Positions 12,057-23,867 of a stretch of DNA of 64,000 bases are shown here, in pieces. The stretch is from Agrostemma githago (taxonomy: Eukaryota; Streptophyta; Magnoliopsida; Caryophyllales; Caryophyllaceae). The translations under genes were made by a program, and so were the position numbers. The notes under the pieces are model-generated. The model saw only the letters and a program-made list of their open reading frames with translations. It made no database searches and was not told the origin of the DNA. The stretch is from positions 62,917,441 through 62,981,440 of the forward strand of contig OY288245.1 of NCBI GenBank assembly GCA_958450325.1. The letters run 5' to 3'. Every line of letters begins with the position of its first letter. Position 1 is the first letter of the stretch.

Positions 12057-13149
12057 TGATGGTAAGGATTTGTCACGTCCCTAGCCGATCAATATAACAC
12101 CGACTAACCTAGTGAGTAGTTAGGGTAAGTCGGGATCGTATCCACGAGGACGGTATATCAAGGTTTAGACTATGTCGGCCTACAACGAGACTAGATTACC
12201 AAACAAACACAAAGAAGATGAAAAGGAAAACTATGATGGAGGAGAAGAGATATGACTAAGCTAATGATCGAATTAATAAATAAACTAAAAGAACGATGGC
12301 TAACTAAGAGGATTAACACAAATATGGAAAGAAGTGGGGTAGTTCGGGTTCATAGGAGTAGAAGGATAATTGGGATGATCAAGGGTATAGGCGTCTCCTA
12401 ATCGCTAGAGTCGGTCCGGGCTCTCGCAACTTAGACCGATGTCAAGGTGGGTCCGGGCTCTCGCAACTTAGACCCTAGTCCGCGCTCTCGCGACTAAACT
12501 ATTCTCAACATTTCCACAAAATAAGCAATCAATGAGAAGATGAACACAAGCATGGGAAGCATGGCCACTACAACTCATACAAGCATATCAACAAACACAT
12601 AGAGTGCCTACAATGTGACTAACAACAAAGATATAACTTTTTCCCCTTAATCAACCCTAATCATCCATAATCTACCCCTAATCCCCCTACTAACCCCACA
12701 AGAATACTACTCACTCATTATCAAATTACCCATAACAATAACAAGTGAAAACAAACTAAACATCAAAACATTCATTATGAACAACTAACAACTATAACAA
12801 TATAAAAAGATGGAAACAAGATTAAATAACTAAAAACAAGAGTAAGAAAGGTTATCCAACACTAGGAAGATGAAAAGATGCAAACTTGTATAAATAAGAA
12901 CCCAAATAAAACCCAAGGTTGTCAATCTTGGAGAATTCTTCAAGTATCTTCTTAATACAAGAACTAATTACAAGGATTAACTAAAGATTAACTAAGATTA
13001 AGGGAGGATTAAAACTAATGAGTGAGAGTAAATCTATGGTTTTTGAGGCTTAAACTAATCTAGGGTAAGATAAGATGTCTTAAAATTACAAGAAGGGAGT
13101 ATATATATGGGTACAAGAATGAAGGAGAAGAAAGAAAAAGAGTCGTGCA

Positions 13150-13310
13150 GCAGCATCACGGTCCCGACCGGGACGGATCATCCCAATCGGGACGGCCCTG
13201 TCATCCCGACCGGGACGGGATGGTCCCGACCGGGATGGGCTCACAGCAGCCCTCTTAATGTAGCACCTCATCCCGAACGGGATGAGGCCATCCCGAACGG
13301 GATGGGTCTT
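13150..13310 (-). promoter_or_regulatory. CGACCG palindrome cluster in the inverted LTR
   Basis: Several copies of TCCCGACCGGGA, TCCCAATCGGGA and TCCCGAACGGGAT lie at spacings near 20 bp. On the minus strand they sit upstream of the TATATATA at about 13102-13109. The copies are more degraded than those at 40 kb. Confidence 0.6.
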
Positions 13311-14166
13311 GTATGCCTTCCTTAAACGCTCTTTGGTCCTTCCTTGCCTCTCACGGGCTTCCCATCGATTCTCGGGACTCGGGATCGGGTCTCGGAGGCT
13401 CGGGATTGGGTCCCAAGGTCTCGGGGTCGATTCCAAAGCCTCGAGTCATCGTTCCTTTATCTCGTTGGCTCCAAAATGTGTATGTATTGAGTCGGAATCG
13501 CTCCAACTCTTCCAAGTCGGTCTCGGGAACCTGAAACGGACTAAAGGAAGCATAAGAAGCCCATGAATCGCTCCCAAGGAGCGATTTCACAAGGAAATGG
13601 GACTAAAACAAAGCAAAATAGGCACTACAAACTACACTTATCAACTCCCCCACACTTAACCCTTACTCGCCCTCGAGTAAGCACACACTAACTACTAAAC
13701 TAGCCGAATGGGTATTAGCGCACCCTACGCCCCTTCAACTCACGCGAGTGCACTTAGAGGAGAAGTGCACTCTGCAAGGCAAGTCGGGTCTTGCGACAAA
13801 ACTGTGGATGCAACCGGACACAAAACACATAAACAAACAAACACATAGACGGTTGCACCCAAAACAAAAGAAATACCGCTTCCCTCTAAAAGCGGTGAAT
13901 GAAACACCGGTTTAGGACTCGAGGTAAGTGACAACGTTCCCAAGCTAGCAATACAAACCAAGGTGGACTAAACCCTAATAGTATGACGATAAAGCAACAA
14001 GAACGTTGGTGACTTACCTAGGTCTTCCTAACTTTCTAAAAACGTACTACGGGACGATCGGTGGAGTGAAAAAGTGGAGAACCACGGTGTTAGTCGACAC
14101 TGTAGGTAAGTGAGACCCCGCCCCCTTTAGCGTGAGCCAAGAGGGTCGTCCCGTGTCCAAGACCGC

Positions 14167-14661
14167 CTAACAAGTCCAAATAAAAAGGGAGAAAACATGC
14201 AAAATGAGGGAAGACCGACTAATGCCGCTATCATCCTTCCTAGGGACTCGGTCCTTTGGTAGGCTCTTCACGGCAAAAGTCGGAAAAAGGCTTATTTTTG
14301 TGGGGATTTCTTTTTGTGAGACGGGTTTTCTTTTGGCATTTTCTTCTTTTCGACGTTCTGATTTGTTTGTTTGTTGCCATGTCATTTCTTTTTCTTCTTT
14401 TCTATTTTCTTTTTGGCTTTTGTGCCTTTTCTTTTTCTTCATTCTTTTCTTTCTTTCATTTTTCTTTCTTTTTTTTCTTTTCTTTTCTTTGCCCTTTTGG
14501 CAAGATTTGGCATTTTTTGGCATTTCTCGACACTCAAGAAAGAGAGAATCAACAATTTGCATTTTATTTGTGTGGGTATGTGTAAGAGGTAGGGTAATGG
14601 GTGAGTCGGGACGGCGCCTTCCCTTCAAACCCACAAAAAGTGGAGAACTTGGACTAATCAA
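14167..14661 (-). other. Lys/Glu-rich reading frame in the inverted fragment, doubtful coding
   Basis: A 164-codon frame reads ISPSSPLFVGLKG, then a long Lys/Arg/Glu tract, then KSLPKDRVPRKDDSG. Similar frames exist at 45130-45582 and 51248-51433 in the tandem element. There the KSLPKDRVPRKDDSG part lies in another frame, and the second copy has an early stop. The purine bias of the DNA alone could keep the frame open, so this is probably not a protein gene. Confidence 0.2.
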
Positions 14662-15474
14662 ACAACCCTAGACACGGTCACCTAAGGGACGAGACTCGGT
14701 AACCAAGGCCTTTTCACACCGTGGGTGGTCATAATGGTCAAAGGTGCAAATCCCGTAGTAAATCCCTAGTAAGTTAGGTGGACTCAAGGTAAAGGACCAA
14801 CGAATTCATTGATTTAGGGTCATTCTACTAGGCTAAGGTCCAAGACTCGATTTACACTACTAAAAAGGGAAAGTACACACTCACACACTAGCCTCTAAAC
14901 CGGGTTTTCGAAAACGGTTTACGCACATGACACACAACACAAAACAAAACAAAGACACGACGAAAACGAACGAAAGAAAAAGAAGCAAAAGCAACAAAAC
15001 AAAAACAAAACAAAACAAACATACAACAAACACCACCCCGAACACCCGAATAAGCAACCAACCAACACCAAACTTTACAAAGCTTCGCCCGAGCACACCA
15101 TAACACAAACCTCCAAACATCGCAGGAAGTAAAGAGGAGAAGGGATAAAAGGCGTTACCGGACGTCTTGCAAGCATTCCAAAGCTAACGGTGGTTGAGCA
15201 ACCTAAAAGGAAAAAGGGAGGCAAAACACGCACACAAGACAGAAATACGACATAACGACACGAAAGGAAGAGACTCAAAAGAAAATCTTTTTTTGATTTT
15301 TGTGAATTTTTTTTCAAATTTTTAGGGTTTTTAAAGGTTTTTTCGAAAAAAGGTTTTCAAATTTTTAGGGTTTTTAAAGGTTTTTTCGAAAAAAAGGGAA
15401 AAATAAAACTAACTACGATAGAATATCGCTCCCCCAGACTTAAATCGAGCAATGTCCTCATATGCTCAATCGTA

Positions 15475-16890
15475 GTGTGCTCGGAAGTTCTCGACAGGCT
15501 AGACCCCAAGAAGTTCTCGACATGGGATGATGTGGCTACGGAATTTGCTCGGAATTATGCTGACAACAACGAGATCCAGACCACAATGCGGTCTCTAAAG
15601 GTTATGGCCCAAGAACCTAAGGAGGGTTTTACCAAATACCTCCAATGTTGGAGGGCCGAAAGTGTGAAACTGGTCGATAATCCCAGTGAAAAGACTTTAG
15701 TGGAGGCCTTTGTCAAGAACCTCCTCCCTTCCTACCGGGTCCACCTCCGGTATGGTGTCATACCCAATTTCACCACTCTTACTAAAATGGGCTTGAGAAT
15801 TGAAGATGATCTAAGACTAGAGAGCCTGACTAAGGCCCCTAGCAAGGGGTGCCAAGGGGCTTCCTCATCCACTGCCAAGCCCCCGGCTGCAACCCGCAGT
15901 ATCTTTGACACGGTTAATCTGTTAGACGCCTCGTCCAAAAGAAATATCCCTCCTAGGGTATTCACTGATATAGGGACTACCTATACATATGCCTTACAAA
16001 GGCTATCCTCCAAAGGCCTGCTCCAACCGATAGGCCCAACTCCTGAAGTTCCAGTTGAAAAACGCTTTAAAAGCAACAATGCCCAAGCCTATTGCCAATA
16101 TCATCGGGGCAATGGACATGATACAGAGAAATGTTGGAAGTTGAAGGATCTGATTCAGGATTTGATTCAGAGCGGGAAGATACCGTTACCCGGAGACAAG
16201 CCAAGCAATAAGGACAACCCCTTTAGTTCTCATGCTATCTTCACCGGAGAAGTGATTGACTGTTCTCACCTTATCTCTCCTTTCATTCCACAAATCAATG
16301 GAATCTGGTTCGTTGATGAGGAAGATGTGTACCTCACCAAAGGGGAAGCTGTCCCTATCACCCCCGAAGAAATTCGGAAGGCTAAGTCCAAGGCCTTAGT
16401 CAATAACCACCTCGCCACTGCCGGTCATCCTTACTCAGCCACTAGCTCCAAGGACATCCCAGTCCCGGCAACCGTCACTGAACCTGCCAGGACGGAAGAA
16501 GCCATTGAAGAGCCAAGCACCGATACGGCTCTTATCAAACAATTGAAAAGAGCTCGAGTTGACCTCACTATATGGCAACTCTTGGTTAGCTCACAAGAAC
16601 ATCGAGAGGCACTTACTAAGGCTATCGATCAAATCAAGGTCGACTCCCAAGTTACCCCTACTGAAATGGTAGCCACCATCCTGCCCTACCTCAAGGGCAA
16701 GTCCAAAGAAGAAGGCCCATTAGTCACCTTCTCGGATGCCGACCTACCACCGTTCGGGGCCTCTCACAATCTGGCCCTGTACATCACGGTAATTTGCCGG
16801 GGTAAGTACCTCCCGATGACCCTGGTTGACGACGGGTCTGCTGTGAATGTCCTCCCTCTAAGGACTGCCAAAGCCCTCGGCATCACCTAG
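15475..16890 (+). pseudogene. Tat gag plus start of protease, N-terminus missing
   Basis: The frame opens inside the retrotransposon gag domain (STWDDVATEFARNYADNN ... FTKYLQCWRAESVKLVDN). It continues to a single zinc-knuckle-like CQYHRGNGHDTEKCWKLK near residue 205. It reaches the retroviral-type aspartic protease with VDDGSAVNVLP, the active-site Asp-Gly region. A TAG at 16888-16890 stops it inside the protease; the same frame then stays open to about 18640, so the stop is a nonsense mutation, plausibly from CAG. The normal start of gag and roughly the first hundred residues are lost with the 12057-15470 rearrangement. Gag packages the element RNA in virus-like particles. Confidence 0.85.
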
Positions 16891-18650
16891 GCCGACTATA
16901 TACCGACTGCCCACACTATCCAGGCTTTCGATGGAAGCCCAAAGGCGGTTTTTGGGGCCGTTAAGTTGACAATTACAATGGGTCCAATTGAAAAGGAGCT
17001 AGAGTTCCAGGTGATCGATGTCACCTCCTCTTTCAATTTGCTCCTAGGAAGGCCATGGATTCACGCCGTAAAGGCAGTGTCCTCTACTCTTCACCGAAAG
17101 ATCAAAATGCCCCTGCAAGACGGCATTATTACTCTAGAGGCAACCCCTATGACCGTGGCTAGCTGTAACGCCACGAACCGTACTGACCTTTGGGGGTTCG
17201 ATTTTGTGGGGATGATTGAGGAAGAATACCTTTTCAGGCCCTATTTCACCACGAGCATCGACACGATGCTACAAAATTTGGGATATCTACCGGGGGCTAC
17301 TTCGAGGCCATATCTTCCAGCTGGGAAGATTATTGAAGTCCTGAATGACGGGGAATCTCACTTCGGCTTAGGGTATGCTGTGACTCCGGGAAATGTAGTC
17401 CGAGCGGGCATTAAGAAGGCTTGCAACATCATCAAGGGTACCTACTTGGGCCCTTATAGCCCAAGGTTGACTGACTATTTCGTCACACCGGTATTCGGGG
17501 CTATTCAAGTTGGCTTATACCAACCAACTATCACATATCCCGAGACTGAACTAGCTCGGGAATGCAAGTACATTCCGGATGACATATTCGCCCTCATCCA
17601 ATCTGAATCCAAGGAGGGTGCTGACAATGCTGAGTCCGTGCTGGGGCTCTTATTTGGGGAAGACAAGGCTGTTCCGAACCCTAAAGAAGACCTGGTGAAC
17701 CTGATCCTTCGAAGCAACAGGTTCGATCCTTCAAAACTGATCTCAGAGGTCGGTGCTGATACTGAGAAAAGAGCCTGGAAGAAGACCGCCAAGTGGACCG
17801 ACGGCCAGGGCCGAATCTACAAGCTGACAACCGGTGAAGGAGACATGCCGGACACCGATTCCGAGTCTGAGTCTGAGTCTGAGTCTGAGTCTGTATTCGG
17901 GTCAAAGGGGTCTGGTGCTAGAGTCCAAACTGTAACCCCCCCCCTCCCTGTAGTCACTACCACCGGAGCCTCGGGGTCTGTCCCGAAAGCGCTCCCAATC
18001 CCGCCTCTGACCAATGATCAGATGGCCGCTCTCTTTGAGCTGTTTTCCAAATTTACCATCAATAATAACGAAAACCGTTCTGCTTATGACTTGTCTTATT
18101 TTCAAAATGCTTTCAATTTCGAAAATATTTTCTGCAATGACATTGAGAAACCCGACGAACAGGTGTCCTTACCTCCACATCTGATCGAGCAGCTAGAACA
18201 GAGGGAATCTCGAGACCCGGTAATCGAGGAAACCGAGTCTATCAATGTGGGAACAACCTTAGAGCCTCAGATACTTAAGATAGGGTTATCCCTAGATCCC
18301 GAGGAGAGGCAACAATTCACAAACCTCCTTCAAGAGTTCAAGGATGTCTTCGCATGGTCCTGCAAGGACATGCCAGGGATAGACCGGAAAATAGCTGAAC
18401 ACCGCATACCCATCAAAGATGGGTGTAAGCCGGTAAAACAGAAGCTTCGAAGAATGAAGCCTGAGTGGTCTCTCAAAGTCAAAGAAGAGGTAGACAAACA
18501 ATTCAAAGCGGGCTTTATACAAGTGTCTGAATATCCAGACTGGGTTGCAAACATCGTGCCGGTACCCAAGAAGGACGGCAAGGTGAGGGTATGTGTAGAT
18601 TTTCGAGACCTTAACAAGGCCAGCCCAAAAGACGATTTTCCGTTGACATA
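16891..18650 (+). pseudogene. Tat protease C-terminus, linker and start of reverse transcriptase
   Basis: This is the same frame as gag after the TAG. It completes the protease (IDVTSSFNLLLGRPWIHA). A long linker follows, with a Ser-Glu repeat encoded by a GAGTCT microsatellite near 17860-17890. Reverse transcriptase then begins at EHRIPIKDGCKPVKQKLRR and VPVPKKDGKVRVCVDFRDLN. Near 18640 the frame is lost: the FPL codons are followed by the ILVDNTAYH segment in a different frame, as if about 11 bases of the FPLPHID region were deleted. Confidence 0.85.
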
Positions 18651-20315
18651 CTGGTGGACAACACGGCTTACCATGCCCTTTTATCATTTATGGACGGGTA
18701 TGCCGGGTACAATCAAATCAAAATGGCTGAAGAAGATATGGGTAAGACCACCTTCACCACGCCGTGGGGAACTTACTGTTATACCGTCATGCCATTTGGT
18801 CTCATTAACGCTGGGGCCACTTATCAACGAACAGCCACGACCTTGTTACATGACATGATGCATAAGGAAGTGGAAGTTTATGTGGACGATATGATCGTCA
18901 AGTCTAGAAGCCGAGATGGGCATGTTGCTGCCCTAAGAAAATTCTTCACCCGACTGCGCAAGTACAACATGAGGCTAAACCCTCAAAAGTGTAGTTTCGG
19001 GGTAACATCAGGCAAATTACTGGGCCATATCGTTAGCCAACGCGGCATCGAGGTCGACCCAGCTAAAATCAAAGCCATCACCGAGATGCAACCACCCAAG
19101 ACCGAAAAAGAAATAAGGGGGTTTCTCGGGAAAGTCCAATACATCAGCCGGTTTATTTCAAAGCTGACCATGGTATGTGAGCCCATTTTCAAGAAACTGA
19201 AGATAGGGGAGCGGGTACTATGGGACGATAAATGACAAGCGGCTTTCGATAAAATCAAGGAGATTCTGTCTGCTCCGCCAGTATTAATGCCACCTCAACC
19301 CGATTTGCCTTTGTCGTTATACCTGACAACGACCGAGACAGCCATGGGGGCTATGCTGGCCCAGACAGTTGAATCAGAATAACGGGCTATTTACTACATC
19401 AGTAAAAAGTTCCTAGAATATGAATGCAAATATACAATGCTCGAGAAAACATGCCTAGCTTTAGTATGGGCCACTAAAAAGCTCCGGCACTATTTGCTTA
19501 GCCACGAGGTACATGTTTTATACAAAATGGATCCGATCAAGTACCTATTCGAAAAGCTCATCCTCAACGGCCGGATGTCCAGATGGACTTTAATGTTAGC
19601 CGAGTTCGACCTCAAATTTGTACCATTAAAAGCCATTAAAGGCCGGGTAGTAGCCGAGTTCCTCGCCGATAGTCCGGTATCTGAGGAGGGACATACCGAT
19701 ACTTGGGCTTTTCCAGATGAAGACATATTCCATACTGACACCGAAACATGGGATTTGTATTTTGATGGAGCATCCAACTTCCGAGGATTTGGGGTCGGTA
19801 TTCTCCTAATATCGTCAAAAGGAGAGCACACGCCGTTATCCATCAAATTGGATTTCGATGTGACTAATAACGCGGCCGAATATGAAGCATGCATCCACCG
19901 GTTGCAAGCGGCTGCTGATTTAGGAATTACGAATCTCCGGGTTCACGGGGACTCGTCCCTAGTCATCAATCAAGCCCTTCAAAAATGGAAAACTCGGAAT
20001 GCCAATCTCGTGGCTTACCAAGCGCGAGTAAGGATTCTAGAGAAGCAATTCCAGAAGGTAGAATATATCTACCTCCCACGTGAAGAAAATCAGTTCGCGG
20101 ATGCACTCTCCAAACTGGCATCCTTACTAAACATCCCGGAGCATATGGCCAGTATGCCAATCTGCGTCGAAAGACGGTCCGAGCCGGCATATGTCAACGT
20201 CATTCAAGATATCGAGATCACCGATCCAGAACCTTGGTATCAGGCTGTTCTAACCTATTTGACTACGGGAGAATATCCCCCAGGAACTGAAAATCGGGCC
20301 AAGAAAGCCCTGTGA
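18651..20315 (+). pseudogene. Tat reverse transcriptase, RNase H and archaeal-type RNase H
   Basis: The frame carries the rest of reverse transcriptase (FTTPWGTYCYTVMPFGL, then VYVDDMIVKS with the catalytic YVDD) and the classical RNase H (YYISKKFLEYECKYTMLEK). It then carries a second RNase H (LYFDGASNFRGFGVGILL, NNAAEYEA, GDSSLVINQ), which defines the Tat group. In-frame stops occur at 19233-19235 (TGA), 19380-19382 (TAA) and 20313-20315 (TGA). At least the last two fit C-to-T changes in CAA and CGA codons. The polyprotein copies the element RNA into DNA and removes the RNA strand; this copy cannot do so. Confidence 0.88.
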
Positions 20316-21485
20316 AGACTGGCCACCCAATTCATTCATACGGACGACGGTCAGTTATACAAAAAGACGGCACATGGGGCTTTACTCCTATGTATCGACA
20401 AAACACAAGCCGAAAAGGTGATGGCCGAAGTACACGACGGTGAAAACGGTCCGCATATGAACGCCCATATGCTAGCCCGAAAAATCATGAGGCTCGGGTA
20501 CTACTGGAACAGTATGGAGACCGACTGTCAATCATATGTCAAACACTGCCATAATTGTCAAATTTCCGGCAACGTTCAGCACATGCCACCGTCTCTACTA
20601 TACACCATGACGTCACCTTGGCCATTTTCGACATGGGGGATTGACATAATTGGGAAAGTGAACCCTTCCGGGACGGGAGGTCACTGTTTTATTTTAGTGG
20701 CTATCGACTATTTCACCAAATGGGTCGAAGCCGAGTCATATCGTGTCTTGAACGCCAAGCACGTGGCCAAATTCATCCAGAATAAGATCATATGCCGATA
20801 CGGGATCCCACACGAGTTTATCAGTGATCACGGGACCCACTTCCAAGCCAAAACCGCTACTTTGCTAGCAAAATACAAAATCCAAAGGCATACATCTTCG
20901 CCTTACCGTCCCCAAACAAATGGAGCGGTGGAGGCTGCCAATAAAACAATTGTCACCATACTTAAAAAGATGGCTGATAATTATCGGGACTGGCCCGACA
21001 AAATACCCTTCACCTTATGGGGGTACCGGACGTCGATCCGGACTGCAACAGGAGCAACTCCATATTATCTGACATACGGAATGGAAGCAGTCCAGCCAGT
21101 CGAATTAGAAGTACCCTCTCTCCGAATTCTACTGGAGAGTCAAGTGCTCGAAGCAGATTGGGTTCAAGCTCGATATGACTCGTTGGTTCTCATAGACGAA
21201 CGGCGGTCTCGGGCCCTCAATAACATCCAAATATATCAAAAGAGAATCAAACGGGCCTTTAACAAAAGAGTTAGGCCCAGGAATATTAAGGAAGGGGATC
21301 TGGTTCTCAAATCAGTCCGTGCTCTATTACCGGTTGACCCAAGGGGAAAATTCAAACCCAATTGGGCTGGGCCATACCTGGTGAAGAGGGTTCTATCAGG
21401 AGAAGTAGTGATGCTGACGGACCTGGACAGGAATGAATTTGTCAACCCGACTAACCTGGATCAGCTGAAGCGCTACTACCCCTAA
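20316..21485 (+). pseudogene. Tat integrase
   Basis: The frame continues after the TGA at 20313. The HHCC zinc finger is visible (HMNAHMLARKIMRLGYYW ... CQSYVKHCHNCQ). The catalytic core follows with WGIDIIG, SDHGTHFQ and the NGAVEAANKT segment, giving the D, D and E residues. The tail has the usual RIKRAFNKRVRP and LVLKSVRALLP stretches and ends TAA at 21483-21485. No break was seen in the integrase itself, but it lies in the same polyprotein as the disrupted gag-pol. Confidence 0.9.
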
Positions 21486-21878
21486 ACCTTATCTCAAATG
21501 TCATTTGCAAAAATTATTTAAAAACGTTCTTTTCAAAATTTATAAGCAAGTCAATAAGTTAGGATTATTTATTCTACTGTCGCACATCTCGGACTCATAG
21601 TCTTGATGTATTTCGAAATTGCAAAAAACATCTACCCCGGAACTACGTTTGGTTTGATTCCACTAACTGTGGATACGTAGGCAGCCCCTCAAAAGGGCAC
21701 AACCACTGCAATAACGAAAAAGACAGGAACGGCTTCACTAATATAGTACTTTTATTATTCCAAAAAAAACCGATAAACTCGGAAATCCCAAATTACAAAA
21801 AACCCACGAAAAGTCACAAAAAAAAACACACACACACAACAAAAATAGTAATAGTATCCAAATAGTAATAAAAAGAGA
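21486..21878. other. Spacer between Tat pol and the antisense gene
   Basis: About 390 bp with no reading frame. It holds TGTGGATACGTAGGCAGCCC near 21667, a block commonly seen downstream of pol in Tat-type elements. Confidence 0.5.
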
Positions 21879-23660
21879 CTAGTATCCGGGCATCTTGCCC
21901 TTGCCTTTGTCTTTCGGGTCATAAGGGACCCGGGGACGTCGAGGCGGGGGCGGGCGTTCCGGGATGACAAGGGGAACCTCCGTGGCTCGAGTCCTCTTCT
22001 TCGACAGAGGATCTTCAGCTATTGTTACAGGCCCAAGTCGAGCCCGAACATGCTCCGGCAGCCTATCCCTAGGACCAAGTCGGTCCTGGACTGATGGTCT
22101 AGGCCCTAGTCTTCCCTCCAAGTCTGTCTGGGGACTCATTTCTCCCCGAGCACCTCTAGCACTGGACCCCCCAGTTCGAGTCCTGGCTCCTCCTCTCTGA
22201 CCCGGCACTAGACGGACTATCGGGGCTGGAGTCTCCCCTTCAGCAAAGAAATCCCTGTTATCTTTGACCTGCTCTCGCCGATGCAGGTCGAAGGCTTCAT
22301 CAACCTTCAAGGCAGCGCGAGCTTCGGCAGTCTTCGCTCTGGTCCACCTCTCATAAGAATGGGACACCCAGATTGAGTAAAGCGACTGGGGAACAGCCCA
22401 AGTAACCCGAGTATACCACCTCTGTATCCAGGTGTTGCACATAACGTCGGTCAGCTGGGTAGGTTCACTCACAACTGCCTCGTTCTCCGGGATGCGCTGA
22501 GTCCACCCATACTGCCTGAGTATCCGGTCGGGATAGAGGTGAACTGTCTGGCTTAGGGACAAAATCACCTGATAGCGCGCCTTATCTCTGGGCGCCAAAC
22601 CGGTCCAGGAATAAATTGGCCACCATGGAACCACCCATCGAATCAGCCGACCGCGATGGAATGATAATTCTTCTGGATAGTGAGATAGGATGAATTGACA
22701 GCACGTCTCCTTGTCATCACTTGGTTGAACCAATATTGACTCGGGTTGGGAGGAGGCTCGATAATCGATAATCTCTCAAAATCTCAAATAGCCAGAGCTG
22801 GAAAAGAACACAACATTCATGAGATCTCGGAACGATTCGGACATTCGCCTGAGGGCACTCGATCGAGTGACACCCCTGAAGCAGAACAGAAAGCCTCTTT
22901 ACAAAGGCACTCGATCGAGTGGCAGGGTGACTTGATCTAGTGCCCCTGTAGCAGTATATTGCGAAAAAAACGGAACGAAAAAAAAATCGAGAAAAAAAAA
23001 AAAGAAAAAGCGATATACCTGCAGCATGCGGGTGCTCCCAGTCAAACGGACTGACTCATCCCTTTTACGGTTGTCTAAGCCCTGAATGATCTCCCCAGTG
23101 ATCAACCACGTAGGACTGTATTCCGTCTCCATCAGGTCAGCAATGACAAGAAGACGAACGCTGCCCATACAAGACAGCAGGTCCAGATAGCCTTCGAAAG
23201 CATACACGTGAAGCATGCAGAAAGCAAACGCCCTGCAACTATGATTAGGCGAAACCCGGATATCATACGGGTTCATGAATTTCTCAGCCGGGGCTAGCAA
23301 AGAAATAGTATCCCCTTCAATCATACGGGACACTTCAGCATGGGAGAGCCCTAAAAACTCCCATAATTTCCTCCGAGGGTCTCGAACTGAGAAAGGGACA
23401 GCAGGACGGAGCAGTGGGTTCCACCCTCCTATGGCAGCAATCTCCTCAGGGAGGGGACAAATTTCTCCCCGAGGAAAGGCGAAAACGTGGTAAGTGTCGT
23501 CCCAGTAGGACAAACACGCGTCGAGAAAGTGGCGGTCCACGTGCATCTGGCGGAATGTGAACAATTGAAATATACCCGACTGCTTTAGGGCTACCTTACT
23601 CGCATCCCTAATGCGGTAGGACCAATCTTGCAACATGTCAGTCAAGCGCTCAATACCCAT
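21879..23660 (-). pseudogene. Tat antisense gene: plant-mobile-domain-like protein, two exons
   Basis: Exon 1 (23019-23660) starts MGIERLTDMLQDW and encodes a domain resembling the plant mobile domain: FLDACLSYWDDTYHVFAFPRGE, LPEEIAAIGGW and the RAFAFCMLHVYAFEGYLDLL helix. It ends MLQ with donor CAG/GTATAT. A 221-bp intron (22798-23018) ends TTCTTTTCCAG. Exon 2 begins LWLFE, shifts frame twice (an apparent 8-bp duplication near 22775-22790 and another shift near 22700-22740), then stays open to TGA at 21879. The tail is Pro/Arg-rich and basic. Extra antisense reading frames between pol and the 3' LTR are known in Tat-lineage elements; their role is unknown. Confidence 0.7.
22860..22935. promoter_or_regulatory. 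CGATCG palindromes in the antisense-gene intron
   Basis: Two perfect CACTCGATCGAGTG palindromes (cores at 22860 and 22912) and a decayed third (CTTGATCTAGTG, near 22928) lie inside the intron. The flanking AGAACAG and TTTACAAAGGCACTCG resemble the U3 module at 11930-11980, so this intron carries a copy of the LTR motif cluster. Confidence 0.55.
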
Positions 23661-23743
23661 ATTTGAATTTCTTAAAAGAGATGAATTTTTCTTGAGGAGA
23701 AGAAGTTTTTGAGGATTGTGACAAAAAAGGAACCAGGATGATG

Positions 23744-23751
23744 TATTTATA
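23744..23751 (-). promoter_or_regulatory. TATA box of the antisense gene
   Basis: TATAAATA on the minus strand, about 84 bp upstream of the first ATG (23660). Position and sequence fit a core promoter separate from the LTR. Confidence 0.5.
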
Positions 23752-23867
23752 ACATCAAAACCCTGGTAGGCCCGACTCTTGTCTCCTCCTACGGACGCGA
23801 GAATTAAAGTCATCCCGAGCAGTCTGTCAAAATTCAAAAAGAATATTTTCAAAATCTTTTTTTTCAA

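Larger units (their letters stand above)
12057..15470 (-). mobile_element. Inverted, truncated copy of the tandem-LTR family
   Basis: Read on the minus strand, this is the 3' internal region and 3' LTR of an element related to the one at 40134-53968. The LTR lies at 12057-13643 (plus-strand ends TGATGG and TTATCA). Next come a PPT-like AGTGTGGGGGAG (minus strand), the GAGGGCGAGTAAGGG block, a Lys-rich region, and the conserved CGAGCATATGAGGACATTGC block near 15450. It is clearly diverged from the 40-kb copies. Its left end is a true LTR terminus, but its right end runs directly into the truncated Tat gag. An insertion followed by deletion of its own 5' half plus about 1.8 kb of Tat LTR and leader explains this. 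Confidence 0.82.

Noticed and set aside
13086..13590. Pro/Arg/Asp-rich frames
   Set aside because: Translations of the CGACCG palindrome cluster and its flank; the same happens at 43533, 46384, 49569 and 52502.
15308..15400. Telomere-like TTTAGGGTTTTTAAAGG repeats
   Set aside because: Only two copies of a roughly 50-bp unit containing TTTAGGG; not a telomeric array.
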